Position numbers and translations under genes: made by a program. Source: Burkholderiales bacterium (GTDB taxonomy: Bacteria > Pseudomonadota > Gammaproteobacteria > Burkholderiales > Burkholderiaceae_E). Taken from it: a stretch of 64,000 nucleotides of DNA. Each line of letters begins with the position of its first letter. The stretch's first letter is position 1. Below are positions 27,114 to 35,140 of the stretch, piece after piece. The notes under the pieces are model-generated. The model ran no database searches. It was not told the origin of the DNA and saw only the letters and a list, made by a program, of their open reading frames with translations. The stretch is from NCBI GenBank assembly GCA_003577305.1, contig QEVL01000015.1, positions 1 to 64,000 on the forward strand, in the 5' to 3' direction.

Positions 27114-28103
27114 TCATCTCCTCCGGGGGCGCCCGGCGCGGCCGCTTCGCGCTTCCGTCGCTGCGCGGCCCCGATCGCTCAGAACGTGTGAAGCAATCGG
27201 CCGCGCCCGGAAGGCACGCCAGGAAGCGCGCGGGCGAGGCGCAAAGCGCAGCCATATCGGCCGATATGGCGAGCATTTGCTGAAGAACTTGCCGTCGATG
27301 TCGTCGCCGACGGCGGACGCATCCAGCCCATTGGCACCGAGGAACTCGCGCGCGTCCTCGGCCGTGTAGATCCGCGTCGGCTCGACGTCGATGTCGACGA
27401 ATCCGGCTCGTGCGAGCTTGTCGCGATACTCGCCTTCGTCGAGGGCACCGGCGACACAGCCAACCCAGGCCAGCACGCTGCGCCGGATCTCCGGGCGAAT
27501 CCCGCCGCGGGTGACCACGTCGGAGACCGCGAAGCGGCCCCCGGGCCGGAGCACCCTGAACGCCTCACGCAACACCTGGTCCTTGTCTGCCGAGAGGTTG
27601 ATCACGCAGTTCGAGATGATCACGTCGACCGACGCATCGGGCAGCGGAACGTGCTCGATCTCGCCCTTCAGGAACTCGACGTTGGTCGCGCCGGCCTTGC
27701 GCCTGTTCTCGTCGGCGAGCGCGAGCATCTCGTCGGTCATGTCGAGGCCGTACGCCTTGCCGGTGGGCCCCACGCGCCTGGCCGACAGCAGCACGTCGAT
27801 GCCGCCGCCGGAGCCGAGATCGAGTACCGTCTCGCCGGCCTTCAGTTCGGCCAGCGCGGTCGGGTTGCCGCAGCCGAGCGACGCGAGCACCGCGGCTTCC
27901 GGCAGCTGCCCGGTCTGCACGGAGTCGTAGAGGTCGCGGGTGATCGGATCGGTGCCGGCCAGCGCGCCGGTCGAGCAACACGATGTCGAGGGCACCGGAA
28001 CCGCTCCTCCGCAACAGGATGTCGCCGCGTCGGGCTGGACGACCCGGCGAGCCGCCTCGCCGTACTTCTGCCTGATCACGTGCCTGATGTCCGCTTCACT
28101 CAT
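27114..28103 (-). CDS. arsM: Arsenite S-adenosylmethionine methyltransferase with abnormal C-terminus
   Basis: 329 residues. The SAM site is [19 protein letters not shown]. The three arsenite-binding cysteines known in ArsM are found in [16 protein letters not shown] and [10 protein letters not shown]-terminal CC pairs (TSCCGG, TSCCST) also occur. Up to DGKFFS (about residue 273) the protein is normal. The usual closing AFVRA-like strand is then missing and some 55 Arg/Ala-rich residues of non-family sequence follow, starting at a perfect 20-bp palindrome. arsR lies upstream on the same strand, 43 nt away. It converts As(III) to methylated forms; whether the tail harms activity is unknown. 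Confidence 0.88.
   Translation of the reverse strand: MSEADIRHVIRQKYGEAARRVVQPDAATSCCGGAVPVPSTSCCSTGALAGTDPITRDLYDSVQTGQLPEAAVLASLGCGNPTALAELKAGETVLDLGSGGGIDVLLSARRVGPTGKAYGLDMTDEMLALADENRRKAGATNVEFLKGEIEHVPLPDASVDVIISNCVINLSADKDQVLREAFRVLRPGGRFAVSDVVTRGGIRPEIRRSVLAWVGCVAGALDEGEYRDKLARAGFVDIDVEPTRIYTAEDAREFLGANGLDASAVGDDIDGKFFSKCSPYRPIWLRFAPRPRASWRAFRARPIASHVLSDRGRAATEARSGRAGRPRRR
27251..27270. repeat. Perfect 20-bp palindrome inside the arsM 3' end
   Basis: GCCATATCGGCCGATATGGC is its own reverse complement. GCAAA (27241-27245) and TTTGC (27276-27280) lie symmetrically outside it, so a 40-bp imperfect cruciform is possible. It marks the exact point where ArsM homology stops. No U-tract follows on either strand, so it is not an ordinary terminator. 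Confidence 0.75.
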
Positions 28104-28146
28104 GGAATGCCTCGATTTCGTTCGGTGACGGAGAGACGCGGTGCCG

Positions 28147-28470
28147 TCAGCAGGCGCAGGCCGGGCCGACCTGCGCCGGGCGCCGCTCGCCCTGGCAGCA
28201 GTTCTCGGTCAGGTAGGCAAGGAGCTCGCCCATGCGGTCGAATTCGGCGCGGTAGACGAGGTGGCGGCCGATGCGCTCCTGGGTGACGAGGCCCGCGTTG
28301 GTCAACTCCTTCAGATGGAAGGACAGCGTCGCCGCCGGCATCCGGAGTCCGTCCGCCATCGTGCCGGGCGTCAAGCCTGCCTTGCCGGCCACGACAAGAG
28401 CCCTGAAGGCGCGAAGCCGATGGGGCTGGGCCAGGGCAGCCAACGCCTTGACGACAGTGCTTTCTTCCAT
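28147..28470 (-). CDS. arsR: ArsR family arsenic-responsive repressor
   Basis: 107-residue winged-helix repressor. [27 protein letters not shown]. The classic ELCVC-type metal site of R773 ArsR is absent. Instead there is ENCCQGE and a terminal ACAC, like the C-terminal Cys site of Acidithiobacillus ArsR. It probably represses arsR-arsM until arsenite binds. Confidence 0.9.
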   Translation of the reverse strand: MEESTVVKALAALAQPHRLRAFRALVVAGKAGLTPGTMADGLRMPAATLSFHLKELTNAGLVTQERIGRHLVYRAEFDRMGELLAYLTENCCQGERRPAQVGPACAC

Positions 28471-28474
28471 CGTT

Positions 28475-28496
28475 CGATAATTATAGAAATTACGAG
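28475..28496 (-). promoter_or_regulatory. arsR promoter/operator candidate
   Basis: An A+T-rich stretch just before the arsR ATG contains an imperfect dyad (CGATAATT...AATTACG) and, on the minus strand, TATAAT. The placement suits autorepression by ArsR. Confidence 0.4.
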
Positions 28497-28870
28497 TACT
28501 ATAGCGTGCCGGATCGACAGCCGCAAGCGAAGCTTTCAGGCGCGAAGTTTTCAGCCGTCAGCAGCCGGAAGGCCGCGCAGCCACGGATCGAGGCAGGTGC
28601 CGGCATCGATGCGCAGGAACGCGCTGGCCGTTCCCGCCGATGGCGGGCGACAGGTCCGAGGCGTGAGCGGCGTCGACCTGGCGCAGCGTCTGCCGGGCAA
28701 GTCGGCCTGCCGATGGGCCACTGCCCAGCTTGCACCGGAGAGCCTCGCGTCGATATGCATCACCGTGCCGGAGGGCGTGTCCTCGCGAATGCCGGGCGCC
28801 TTGGTCTCGATGCCGTGCGGCAGGTCCAGGATACGGCGGTTTTCCGGAAGGCGCAGTGGACGCTCATGGT
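28497..28870. other. 374-bp stretch without a recognisable gene
   Basis: It lies between the arsR promoter and the GNAT toxin stop. Open frames on both strands (for example 28551-28883 minus, 28506-28988 plus) give Arg/Pro-rich translations with no family I can name. It probably holds degraded sequence at the left end of the accessory segment. Confidence 0.5.
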
Positions 28871-29380
28871 TCAGCAGGCCCAACGACGGGCATCTTTGAG
28901 AAGCAGCAGCAATTGCTGCTCGCGCAGCGGCGATGCGATGAACCCGAACCGGGTGCAGAAGCCCGCCGCCTCCTCATCGATGGGGTAGGTCAGCATCGCC
29001 CGGATGCCGGCCTGCTCGGCAACCAGCATCGTGCGCCGAATGGCGTCCTGCAACAGGCGAAAGCCTATGCCGCGCCCATGATCCTGCCGGGACACGGCCA
29101 GCCTCGCCAGGATCACCACCGATACCGGATACTGCCCCATCCCTTTGCGGATGCGATCTGGTGCTTCCAGGGTATCGACCTGGCCGACCGTCAGACTGAA
29201 GTGGCCAGCGATCCGGCCGTTTTCCGCCGCCACAGGAGTCTTGGCCGAGCCGCTGCTTTGGGCTTGCCGCGCATGGCGTAGCAACCAGTCGTTCAGTGTG
29301 GGCTTGCCGCAGTCGAAATCATCGAGTTGGTGCTCGATCCCCAGGGGTTCCGGCCGAGACAAACTCACCGGGAATCCCAT
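28871..29380 (-). CDS. GNAT acetyltransferase toxin of a DUF1778/GNAT toxin-antitoxin pair
   Basis: 169 residues. Related to TacT/AtaT toxins, which acetylate aminoacyl-tRNA and stop translation. The acetyl-CoA loop is VVILARLAVSRQDHGRGIGFRLL. The C-terminal strand is conserved as FGFIASPL. The residue matching the catalytic Tyr of TacT-type toxins (family FYxxFGF) is Cys here (FCTRFGF), so activity may be weak or lost. The start ATG overlaps the antitoxin stop by 16 nt, the usual antitoxin-first order of this family. Confidence 0.85.
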   Translation of the reverse strand: MGFPVSLSRPEPLGIEHQLDDFDCGKPTLNDWLLRHARQAQSSGSAKTPVAAENGRIAGHFSLTVGQVDTLEAPDRIRKGMGQYPVSVVILARLAVSRQDHGRGIGFRLLQDAIRRTMLVAEQAGIRAMLTYPIDEEAAGFCTRFGFIASPLREQQLLLLLKDARRWAC

Positions 29381-29649
29381 GGCGCCTTGCGGCTGAAAAG
29401 ATCTTCCAAACCCGCATTGGTCTGCTCGGAGCGATCCGGAAGATCCATCAGAGCCCGGTACTGACTGCCTGAAACCATGAACAGGCGTTGATCGAGCAGT
29501 GTCTGTTCGGCAGCCAGGCAGGCACTGTCGAGGATGAAGTCGGTCAGCGACTTGTGGGCCACCTCGGCAGCACGACGCAGCACCGCCTCCTGTTCGGGGG
29601 TGGCGCGCAGCCCGAGGCTGGCAGACCGGGCGGAAGGCGACGATGCAAC
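29365..29649 (-). CDS. DUF1778-family ribbon-helix-helix antitoxin domain, fused in frame to upstream remnant
   Basis: About 94 residues with the DUF1778 pattern: ASLGLRATPEQEAVLRRAAE (RHH strand and helix), SLTDFILDSAC, and the toxin-binding tail ending GLEDLFSRKAPWD. It should bind and neutralise the GNAT toxin and repress the pair. There is no start codon at the expected place: the codon where Met is expected is GTT at 29647-29649, before ASSPSARSAS. The frame runs back unbroken through a 5'-nucleotidase remnant to a GTG at 30294, so the antitoxin may be made only as a fusion of up to 309 residues. Confidence 0.8.
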   Translation of the reverse strand, partial: VASSPSARSASLGLRATPEQEAVLRRAAEVAHKSLTDFILDSACLAAEQTLLDQRLFMVSGSQYRALMDLPDRSEQTNAGLEDLFSRKAPWDSR

Positions 29650-30342
29650 GGCAGGCCCGAGGTACCCGAGGTCGACCTCGCGGCCGGTCAGCAGGAAGTC
29701 CGCCAGCGCGACCCGGTAGCGCGATTGCGCGTCGATCGGCTTTCGGCCCACCAGCCAACCATCGGCGCCGCGTTGCGCACCGCGCGTCTGCAGATAGCCG
29801 CCCAGCCCCTGGTTGTTCTCGCCGGTTTCCAGCACGCGGGCGAGCAGTTCGCCCTGCATCAGCACGGACACCACGCTGCCGCCGAAGGGCAGTACGCGGA
29901 TCACGTCGTATTCGGTGATCGGCCCCGCCGGCAGCACGTCGTCGATTCGGACCGAGCCGCTGTTGAACAGCACCACGTCAGACCCACCGGCGACGCGGGC
30001 CATCGCCTCGGTGATCAGGTCGGTCAACCGACCCGGGCGGTTGCGCACCGTGGCCTCGCGGCCATCCAGCGGCTCGGTGGTCGTTGCCACCAGCGCCGTC
30101 GGGTCGAAGCCCTGGCTGCGAAAGCCGGCAAGTCCGGCTTCGGTCCAGCGTCGCGCCACGTTGGCCACATCCGGACCCGGGGGAATGCGTTCGTCCACCA
30201 GTTGCCAGCGCGTCGACACCGTGGGGCGCGTGCCCGGGGCGCCGAAGCTCATCGTCACCACCGCGATGCTGCGCCCATTGGCATCGGCCTTCACGATCGG
30301 TGCGATCTGAGTTCGACCAACCGATCGGCGGGTGGCGGATTT
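29650..30342 (-). pseudogene. 5'-nucleotidase C-terminal domain remnant
   Basis: The translated frame contains PIVKADANGRSIAVVTMSF, then a substrate-binding 5_nucleotid_C-like domain (RPGRLTDLITEAMA, DVVLFNSGSVRIDDVL, EYDVIRVLPFGGSV, YRVALADFLLTGRE). The N-terminal metallophosphatase domain with its metal ligands is missing: the frame meets a stop codon (30343-30345) only about 15 codons before PIVKAD, and that stop belongs to the upstream gene. The domain end at LGYL runs straight into the antitoxin. It is a 5'-truncated gene, not a functional phosphatase. Confidence 0.75.
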
Positions 30343-30801
30343 CTAGAGGTATTGGGTCCGAATGTCGGCGTCCACCCAGTAGCGCTTCGGGTTGCGCGGA
30401 TCCAGGTAGACCGGGATCGTGCTGCCCAGCGGGAATCGCGTGCCCGGGTTGGCATCGAGAATATCGCTGCGGAAGCTGAGCTCCTCGCCGCTGCGCGGAT
30501 CCACGCCGCGAGCCTTGATGCGCCACGCGGCACGCCGCCCGCGCCGACCAACCTTGGTGACCACCGCATCGATGCGGCGCCCGTGCGCGCGCAGCCAGTC
30601 CCGTTCACGCTGCTTGCGGCCACTGAACAGAGCGAACAGCACGGTGTGCGCGCTCAGGACGAGGGCGCAGAATCCCGCAGCGTAAGCAAACACGCGCCGG
30701 TCGCGCGATGCCCCCATTCCTTCCGCCAGAAAAGCCGTCAGCCCCCACAGTAGCAGGCTCAGAATGCAGAAGGTCACGATACCGAGGGTCTTCTTGTTCA
30801 T
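30343..30801 (-). CDS. DUF3592-like small membrane protein
   Basis: 152 residues. Two hydrophobic segments (LGIVTFCILSLLLWGLTAFL near 5-24 and a second near 40-60) are followed by a cytoplasmic-type beta domain typical of DUF3592: RIDAVVTKVGRRGRR, then FPLGSTIPVYLDPRNPKRYW. Function unknown. The ATG at 30801 is chosen because earlier residues in the frame look non-coding. Confidence 0.65.
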   Translation of the reverse strand: MNKKTLGIVTFCILSLLLWGLTAFLAEGMGASRDRRVFAYAAGFCALVLSAHTVLFALFSGRKQRERDWLRAHGRRIDAVVTKVGRRGRRAAWRIKARGVDPRSGEELSFRSDILDANPGTRFPLGSTIPVYLDPRNPKRYWVDADIRTQYL

Positions 30802-31084
30802 GGGCCTGCGCGGGCGGAAGACACGTCCCGAACCTTCGCACATCCGGGGCGGAAGGTGAAGCATTCGGTTGACGGGAGCGCAAACCACGCACCCCGCCGC
30901 GGCGCTGAGCGCGGGTATCGGCGACTTTGCGCCCTTCCCGCCCGGTTCGAGCGGCATGCCGCGAGCCTGCGAACGACCGCCGGCATGCAAGCCGGCGGGC
31001 AGGAATGATGGCCCGGGATATTCCCACCGCAAAGCCGTACGCGATGCAACCGCTCCCGCATTGCCGGGGTTGAAGCCAATAGCG
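30802..31084. other. 283-bp stretch with a stem-loop, no gene recognised
   Basis: The region between the DUF3592-like gene and the truncated hypothetical gene. It contains CCGCCGGC-ATGCAA-GCCGGCGG at 30977-30998, a perfect 8-bp stem with no U-tract on either strand. No protein family was seen in any frame. Confidence 0.5.
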
Positions 31085-31627
31085 TCAACAGAGAGAGACA
31101 GATAATCCAGTCCCAATCAGGTCCGGACGATTCAGCACGTCCAGTAGCAACGGCGCCACCAGTGGCGGAAACTCGGCCAGGGCCTGCAGCCGATGGGTCC
31201 GGATCGGATCGGGCAGGCGGATGAGGCGGTTGTAGTTGGAGACAGAACCAAAGAACGGCACGGGCACTTCCAGGCTGCCCAGCGCATCGAGCACCTTGGC
31301 ATCCAGCTGCTCGGCGAACGCCCGGACCGCCCGCAGCAGCGGATGCCCCCACGACACCGACCAGCGCGGTACCGGCACGACGAGCGCATCCTTGCCCGGA
31401 CAGTGCGCGGGCAAGACCAGAACCCGCACCTGCCCGTCCTCACGCAGCAGCCACAGCCAGCAGCGGTCGCGCGCATCAGCCCGCGAAAAGAAGTGCCGAG
31501 CCTCGATCCACACATGCGCCTTCACACCGCTTCGAGACGGTGCCACGGCACGGAGTATTGGCAGGGATGGGCGGAACAGGCTGCGCACGTTGAGGTACTG
31601 GAGTGGAGGCCCGACGCAAGCATCCAC
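31085..31627 (-). CDS. Unrecognised protein, probably truncated at its C-terminus
   Basis: About 180 residues from a possible GTG at 31627; TTG at 31693 would give 202. The middle looks like real folded protein: KAHVWIEARHFFSRADARDR, RVLVLPAHCPGKDALVVPVP, FAEQLDAKVLDALGSLEVPV. It has no internal Met and no family I can name. The reading ends abruptly after LLLDVLNRPDLIG with a short odd tail, which suggests the 3' part was lost. It lies on the tRNA-Ala side of the accessory segment. Confidence 0.4.
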   Translation of the reverse strand: MDACVGPPLQYLNVRSLFRPSLPILRAVAPSRSGVKAHVWIEARHFFSRADARDRCWLWLLREDGQVRVLVLPAHCPGKDALVVPVPRWSVSWGHPLLRAVRAFAEQLDAKVLDALGSLEVPVPFFGSVSNYNRLIRLPDPIRTHRLQALAEFPPLVAPLLLDVLNRPDLIGTGLSVSLC

Positions 31628-31865
31628 GATGGCTGTCTCACAGACTGAGTGTCGAAAGCCAGCGGACAACCGGCGACCTCGGCGCACGCACAAATCATTG
31701 ATGAATCACGCGATCTGCGTGTGCCACCGCGATACGGTTGGCACAGATTTCCAGAGAACAGAGGGCAAATTGGGGGCCAACAGGCGCGCCAACGCAGCGT
31801 TCCGGGGCCGGGCCTGGCACACGCAGAAACGCGGGAAGCCTGCGACACGGGCGGATTCCGGAAAC

Positions 31866-31894
31866 AAAAACGCCCAACCGAGGCTGGTTGGGCG
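31866..31894 (-). terminator. Rho-independent terminator of tRNA-Ala
   Basis: On the minus strand CGCCCAACC-AGCCTC-GGTTGGGCG forms a 9-bp stem with a 6-nt loop, followed by TTTTTGTTTC. It begins 8 nt after the tRNA 3' end. Confidence 0.88.
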
Positions 31895-31902
31895 CTGGAT
31901 AT

Positions 31903-31978
<76 letters not shown>

Positions 31979-31989
31979 GAAGAGCGGCG

Positions 31990-31995
31990 ATTATA
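31990..31995 (-). promoter_or_regulatory. -10 box of tRNA-Ala
   Basis: TATAAT on the minus strand, 11 nt before the mature tRNA 5' end, followed by a GC-rich discriminator (CGCCGC) usual for stable-RNA promoters. Confidence 0.6.
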
Positions 31996-32041
31996 CACGT
32001 TCGCCGCGTACGGCGTTGCGACCCCCGATCGGTCCGCGGGC

Positions 32042-32935
32042 CTACTCCTCGTTCGCCGCCCGCCCCCGGTTGGCGCCTTCGAGCACGCGCAGCAGCGACG
32101 AGGTGTCGTCGCGCCCCCAGCCGTTGCCGACCAGCGCGTTGAGCTGCTGCGAGACGATCGCGGCGGCGGGCAACGACAGCCCGAGCGCCTGCGTGGCTTC
32201 CACCACGATTCCGAAGTCCTTCTGGTGCAGGCGCGCCTCGATGCCGGCCGCGAAATCGCGCTCGGCCATCTTCGGGCCCATCAGGTCGAGCATGCGGCTG
32301 CCGGCCATGCCGGCCTGAAGCGCCGGCAGCATCCGCGCCGGGTCGACGCCGTTGGCCGACGCGAACAGCATCGCCTCGGCGATGCCTTCGATGTTGATCA
32401 CCTGCACGATCTGGTTGCAGGCCTTCACCACCTGTCCGGCCCCGTGACCGCCCACGTGCGTGATCGTGCGCCCGAGCCGCTCGAGCAGCGGACGGGCGCG
32501 CTCGAGCACCGCGGCATCGCCGCCGACGCTGATCGACAGCGTGGCCTGCCGCGCGCCCGCCGCGCCGCCCGACACCGGGCAGTCGAGCATGTCGATGCGC
32601 TGCTGCGCGAGCCGGCGCGCGAACCCGCGGGTGGCCACCGCCGAGATGGTGGAGAAATCGATCACGATCGCACCTGCTTCGGTCGCGCCGGCGGCGCCGT
32701 TCTCGCCGAACAGCACCGACTCGACGTCGGCCGTGCCGGTCACGTTGGTGCAGACGAATTCGGCGCCGCGCGCCGCCTCGGCCGGTGTCTGCGCGTAGCG
32801 CGCGCCGCGCTCGAACAGCGCGGCCGCCGCCTCGCGCCGTCGCACGTGCACCGCCACTTCGTGGCCGGCATCGAGCAGGTGGCCGATCATCGGCGCCCCC
32901 ATCACCCCGGCACCGACGAATCCGATCTTCGACAT
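32042..32935 (-). CDS. NAD(P)-dependent 3-hydroxyisobutyrate dehydrogenase-family protein
   Basis: 297 residues. The N-terminal Rossmann motif is IGFVGAGVMGAPM. The substrate motif is DCPVSGGAAGARQATLSI and the catalytic Lys is in GQVVKACNQI. It resembles GarR/GlxR (tartronate semialdehyde reductase) as well as HIBADH, so the substrate is not fixed. AGGAGA precedes the ATG by about 6 nt. It lies 9 nt after the TRAP receptor gene and is probably cotranscribed. Confidence 0.9.
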   Translation of the reverse strand: MSKIGFVGAGVMGAPMIGHLLDAGHEVAVHVRRREAAAALFERGARYAQTPAEAARGAEFVCTNVTGTADVESVLFGENGAAGATEAGAIVIDFSTISAVATRGFARRLAQQRIDMLDCPVSGGAAGARQATLSISVGGDAAVLERARPLLERLGRTITHVGGHGAGQVVKACNQIVQVINIEGIAEAMLFASANGVDPARMLPALQAGMAGSRMLDLMGPKMAERDFAAGIEARLHQKDFGIVVEATQALGLSLPAAAIVSQQLNALVGNGWGRDDTSSLLRVLEGANRGRAANEE

Positions 32936-32944
32936 CGCGTTCTC

Positions 32945-34042
32945 CTATCGCAATCGCGCCGCCTCGGCACGGAACTCCCTGAGCACCTGCTCGGGATCGG
33001 CCACCCCGCGCGCCCTCGCGTCGACCACCCACTTGTGCTCGAGCGGTGCCGCACGCGCGCGGATCTCGTCGACGAAGGCCCTGCCCGCCACGATCGTGCG
33101 CACGCCGCTCGCCTGCAGCAGCGCGATGCCGCGCCGATCGGCCTGGTCCCAGGCGCGCCCGAACAGCATCGCCGCGTGCTCGCCCGAGAGCCGCTCGATC
33201 GCCGTCTGATCGGTCTTCGAGATGCGCTCCCAGGCGGCCTGGTTCATGACGAACGCGAAGCTGGTGTTGTACAGGCCGCCGGGAACGATCGTGCAATGGT
33301 GGATCGCCTTCTCGAGCCTGAGTGACGAGATCGATTCCGCCGGCGAGAAAGTGCCGTCGACTGCGCCCGAGCCGAGCAGTTCGAGGGTTTCCGATGCGGG
33401 CTTCATCACCACCGTGACGCCGATCGCCTTGCCGATGTCGCTGACCGTGCCGCCGTCGACCCGGAAACGCAGGCCCTCCATGTCGGCGAGCGAGGCGACC
33501 GGCCGGCGCGCGTTGCAGATCTGGCCCGGCCCGTGCGTGAACACGGCGATCACCTTCAGGCCACGGTGGTCGTTGAGCGCCGCCAGGTGCCTGGCGAAGA
33601 TCCGCTGCCAGGCCCGCGACGCGGCCTCGGCGGTCGTGCCGGCGAACGGCAGCTCGGCGATCTGCGTGATCGGATACCGCCCGGGCGTGTACGCGTGCAC
33701 CGAGAACGACAGGTCGGCCAGGCCGTCGCGCACCGCGTCGAAAGTGCCCGGCGGCGGGCTCACCGGCCTGGGCAGCGCACTGCAGCGCACCCGCATGCTG
33801 GTGGCCTGTTCGACTTCCTCGCACCACTTCGCCTGCGACCGGGTCAGCGGATGCGAAGCGGGCAGCCAGCTCGAGGTCTTCAACGTAACCGCTTGTGCCT
33901 GTGCGGCCAGCGGCCAGGCCAGCGGCATCGCGATCAGCCAGGCCAGCGAGCGCGCCGCCGGCGCGCCCACGACGACGCGCACGAGCCTGCGTACAGCCGC
34001 CGACGAGGCCGCCAATGACAGGACTGCGAACGTGGCGAACAT
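32945..34042 (-). CDS. TRAP transporter DctP-family substrate-binding protein, orphan
   Basis: Periplasmic receptor of about 365 residues. The signal region has a hydrophobic core LAWLIAMPLAWPLAAQAQA unusually far from the N-terminus. The mature part has TSSWLPASHPL, the DctP strand LEGLRFRV-like ADMEGLRFRVDGG, and the ELLGSGAVDGTFSPAE loop. GGAG lies 5 nt before the ATG at 34042; the alternative at 34057 lacks one. No DctQ/DctM membrane subunits are adjacent, so the transporter partner must be elsewhere. Confidence 0.85.
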   Translation of the reverse strand: MFATFAVLSLAASSAAVRRLVRVVVGAPAARSLAWLIAMPLAWPLAAQAQAVTLKTSSWLPASHPLTRSQAKWCEEVEQATSMRVRCSALPRPVSPPPGTFDAVRDGLADLSFSVHAYTPGRYPITQIAELPFAGTTAEAASRAWQRIFARHLAALNDHRGLKVIAVFTHGPGQICNARRPVASLADMEGLRFRVDGGTVSDIGKAIGVTVVMKPASETLELLGSGAVDGTFSPAESISSLRLEKAIHHCTIVPGGLYNTSFAFVMNQAAWERISKTDQTAIERLSGEHAAMLFGRAWDQADRRGIALLQASGVRTIVAGRAFVDEIRARAAPLEHKWVVDARARGVADPEQVLREFRAEAARLR

Positions 34043-34219
34043 GGCGCTCCGGCGCATGCGGGATCGACTCTTCTCGACGCGGGGGATGCGGCACGCCGCG
34101 CGGTGCCGCCATCGGCCAAGGATAAGCGCAGCCGAAGCCCCGCGATCGCCCGGGCCGCGCCGCTCGCATCGGGACTTACCCGAGGCTCGCAGCGCGCAGC
34201 CCGGCGACCGATGCCGACG

Positions 34220-35140
34220 TCAGCGCCGCTGCGCGAGCCGATCCAGGACGCGCCGATCGACGCCGGGAGCGAACAACTCGATGAAGGCGATCGCGAATCC
34301 GCGCAGGAACGCATCACGGCGCACCGCGAGCCGCACGTGGTTCATGCCGAACAGCGCGCCCGCGGGCATCGCGACCAGGCCGCGGTCGTGCGCCGCGTCG
34401 TAGCCGAGCCCGCTCATGATGCCCACGCCGAGGCCGAGTCTGACGTAGGTCTTGATCACGTCGGTGTCGATCGCGGCCAGTACCACGTCGGGTCGCAGCC
34501 CCGCGTCGTCGAAGGCCCGGTCGATGCGGCGGCGGCCGGCGAACTCCTCGACGTAGGTGACGAGCGGATGCCTGACAAGCGCCTGCAGCGACAGAGGCTG
34601 TCGCGCCAGCGGATGCTTCGAGGGCACGACCACGACGTGTTCCCACTCGAACGCGGGTATCGACACCAGCCCCTCGGCCTCCTCGGGCACTTCGGTGGCG
34701 ATCGCGAAGTCGGCTTCGCGCGAGACCACCGACTGCGTGATCTGCCTCGGGCTTCCCTGCAGCAGCGTGAGCCGCACGGCCGGATAGCGCTTGCGGAATT
34801 CACGCACCACCGCGGGCAGCACGTAGCGCGCCTGCGTGTGCGTGGTGGCCACGCGCAGCTCGCCCGCGTCGCGCGCGCGAAAGTCGGCGGTGATCCGTTC
34901 GATGCCGTCGAGCTCGGCGAGCACGCGCTCGGCGCGCGCCAGCACCTCCTTGCCGGGCTCGGTCAGGCCGAGGATGCGCTTTCCGTGGCGCACGAAAACG
35001 TCGACGCCGAGCTCGGCCTCCAGCTCGAGGATGCCGCGCGAGACTGCCGGCTGCGAAGTGCCGATCGCCATCGCCGCGCGCGTCAGGCTGAAGTGCTGGC
35101 GCACGGTCTCGCGCACGAAGCGCAGTTGCTGCAGGTTCAT
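34220..35140 (-). CDS. cysB: CysB-family LysR transcriptional regulator
   Basis: 306 residues. HTH: FSLTRAAMAIGTSQPAVSRG. The CysB/Cbl signature regions are clear: ATTHTQARYVLP, GSPRQITQSV, DFAIATEV and DTDVIKTYVRLGLGVGIM. CysB activates sulfate assimilation genes and senses O-/N-acetylserine. Its ATG overlaps the stop of the glycosyltransferase gene (ATGA), so translation is coupled. Confidence 0.88.
   Translation of the reverse strand: MNLQQLRFVRETVRQHFSLTRAAMAIGTSQPAVSRGILELEAELGVDVFVRHGKRILGLTEPGKEVLARAERVLAELDGIERITADFRARDAGELRVATTHTQARYVLPAVVREFRKRYPAVRLTLLQGSPRQITQSVVSREADFAIATEVPEEAEGLVSIPAFEWEHVVVVPSKHPLARQPLSLQALVRHPLVTYVEEFAGRRRIDRAFDDAGLRPDVVLAAIDTDVIKTYVRLGLGVGIMSGLGYDAAHDRGLVAMPAGALFGMNHVRLAVRRDAFLRGFAIAFIELFAPGVDRRVLDRLAQRR

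Noticed and set aside
28551-28883. 110-codon minus-strand frame between arsR and the toxin gene
   Set aside because: No family resemblance and no ribosome site. It also overlaps the end of the toxin gene by 13 nt.
30977-30998. GC-rich 8-bp stem-loop as a terminator
   Set aside because: No T-run on either strand, so only noted as a stem-loop.
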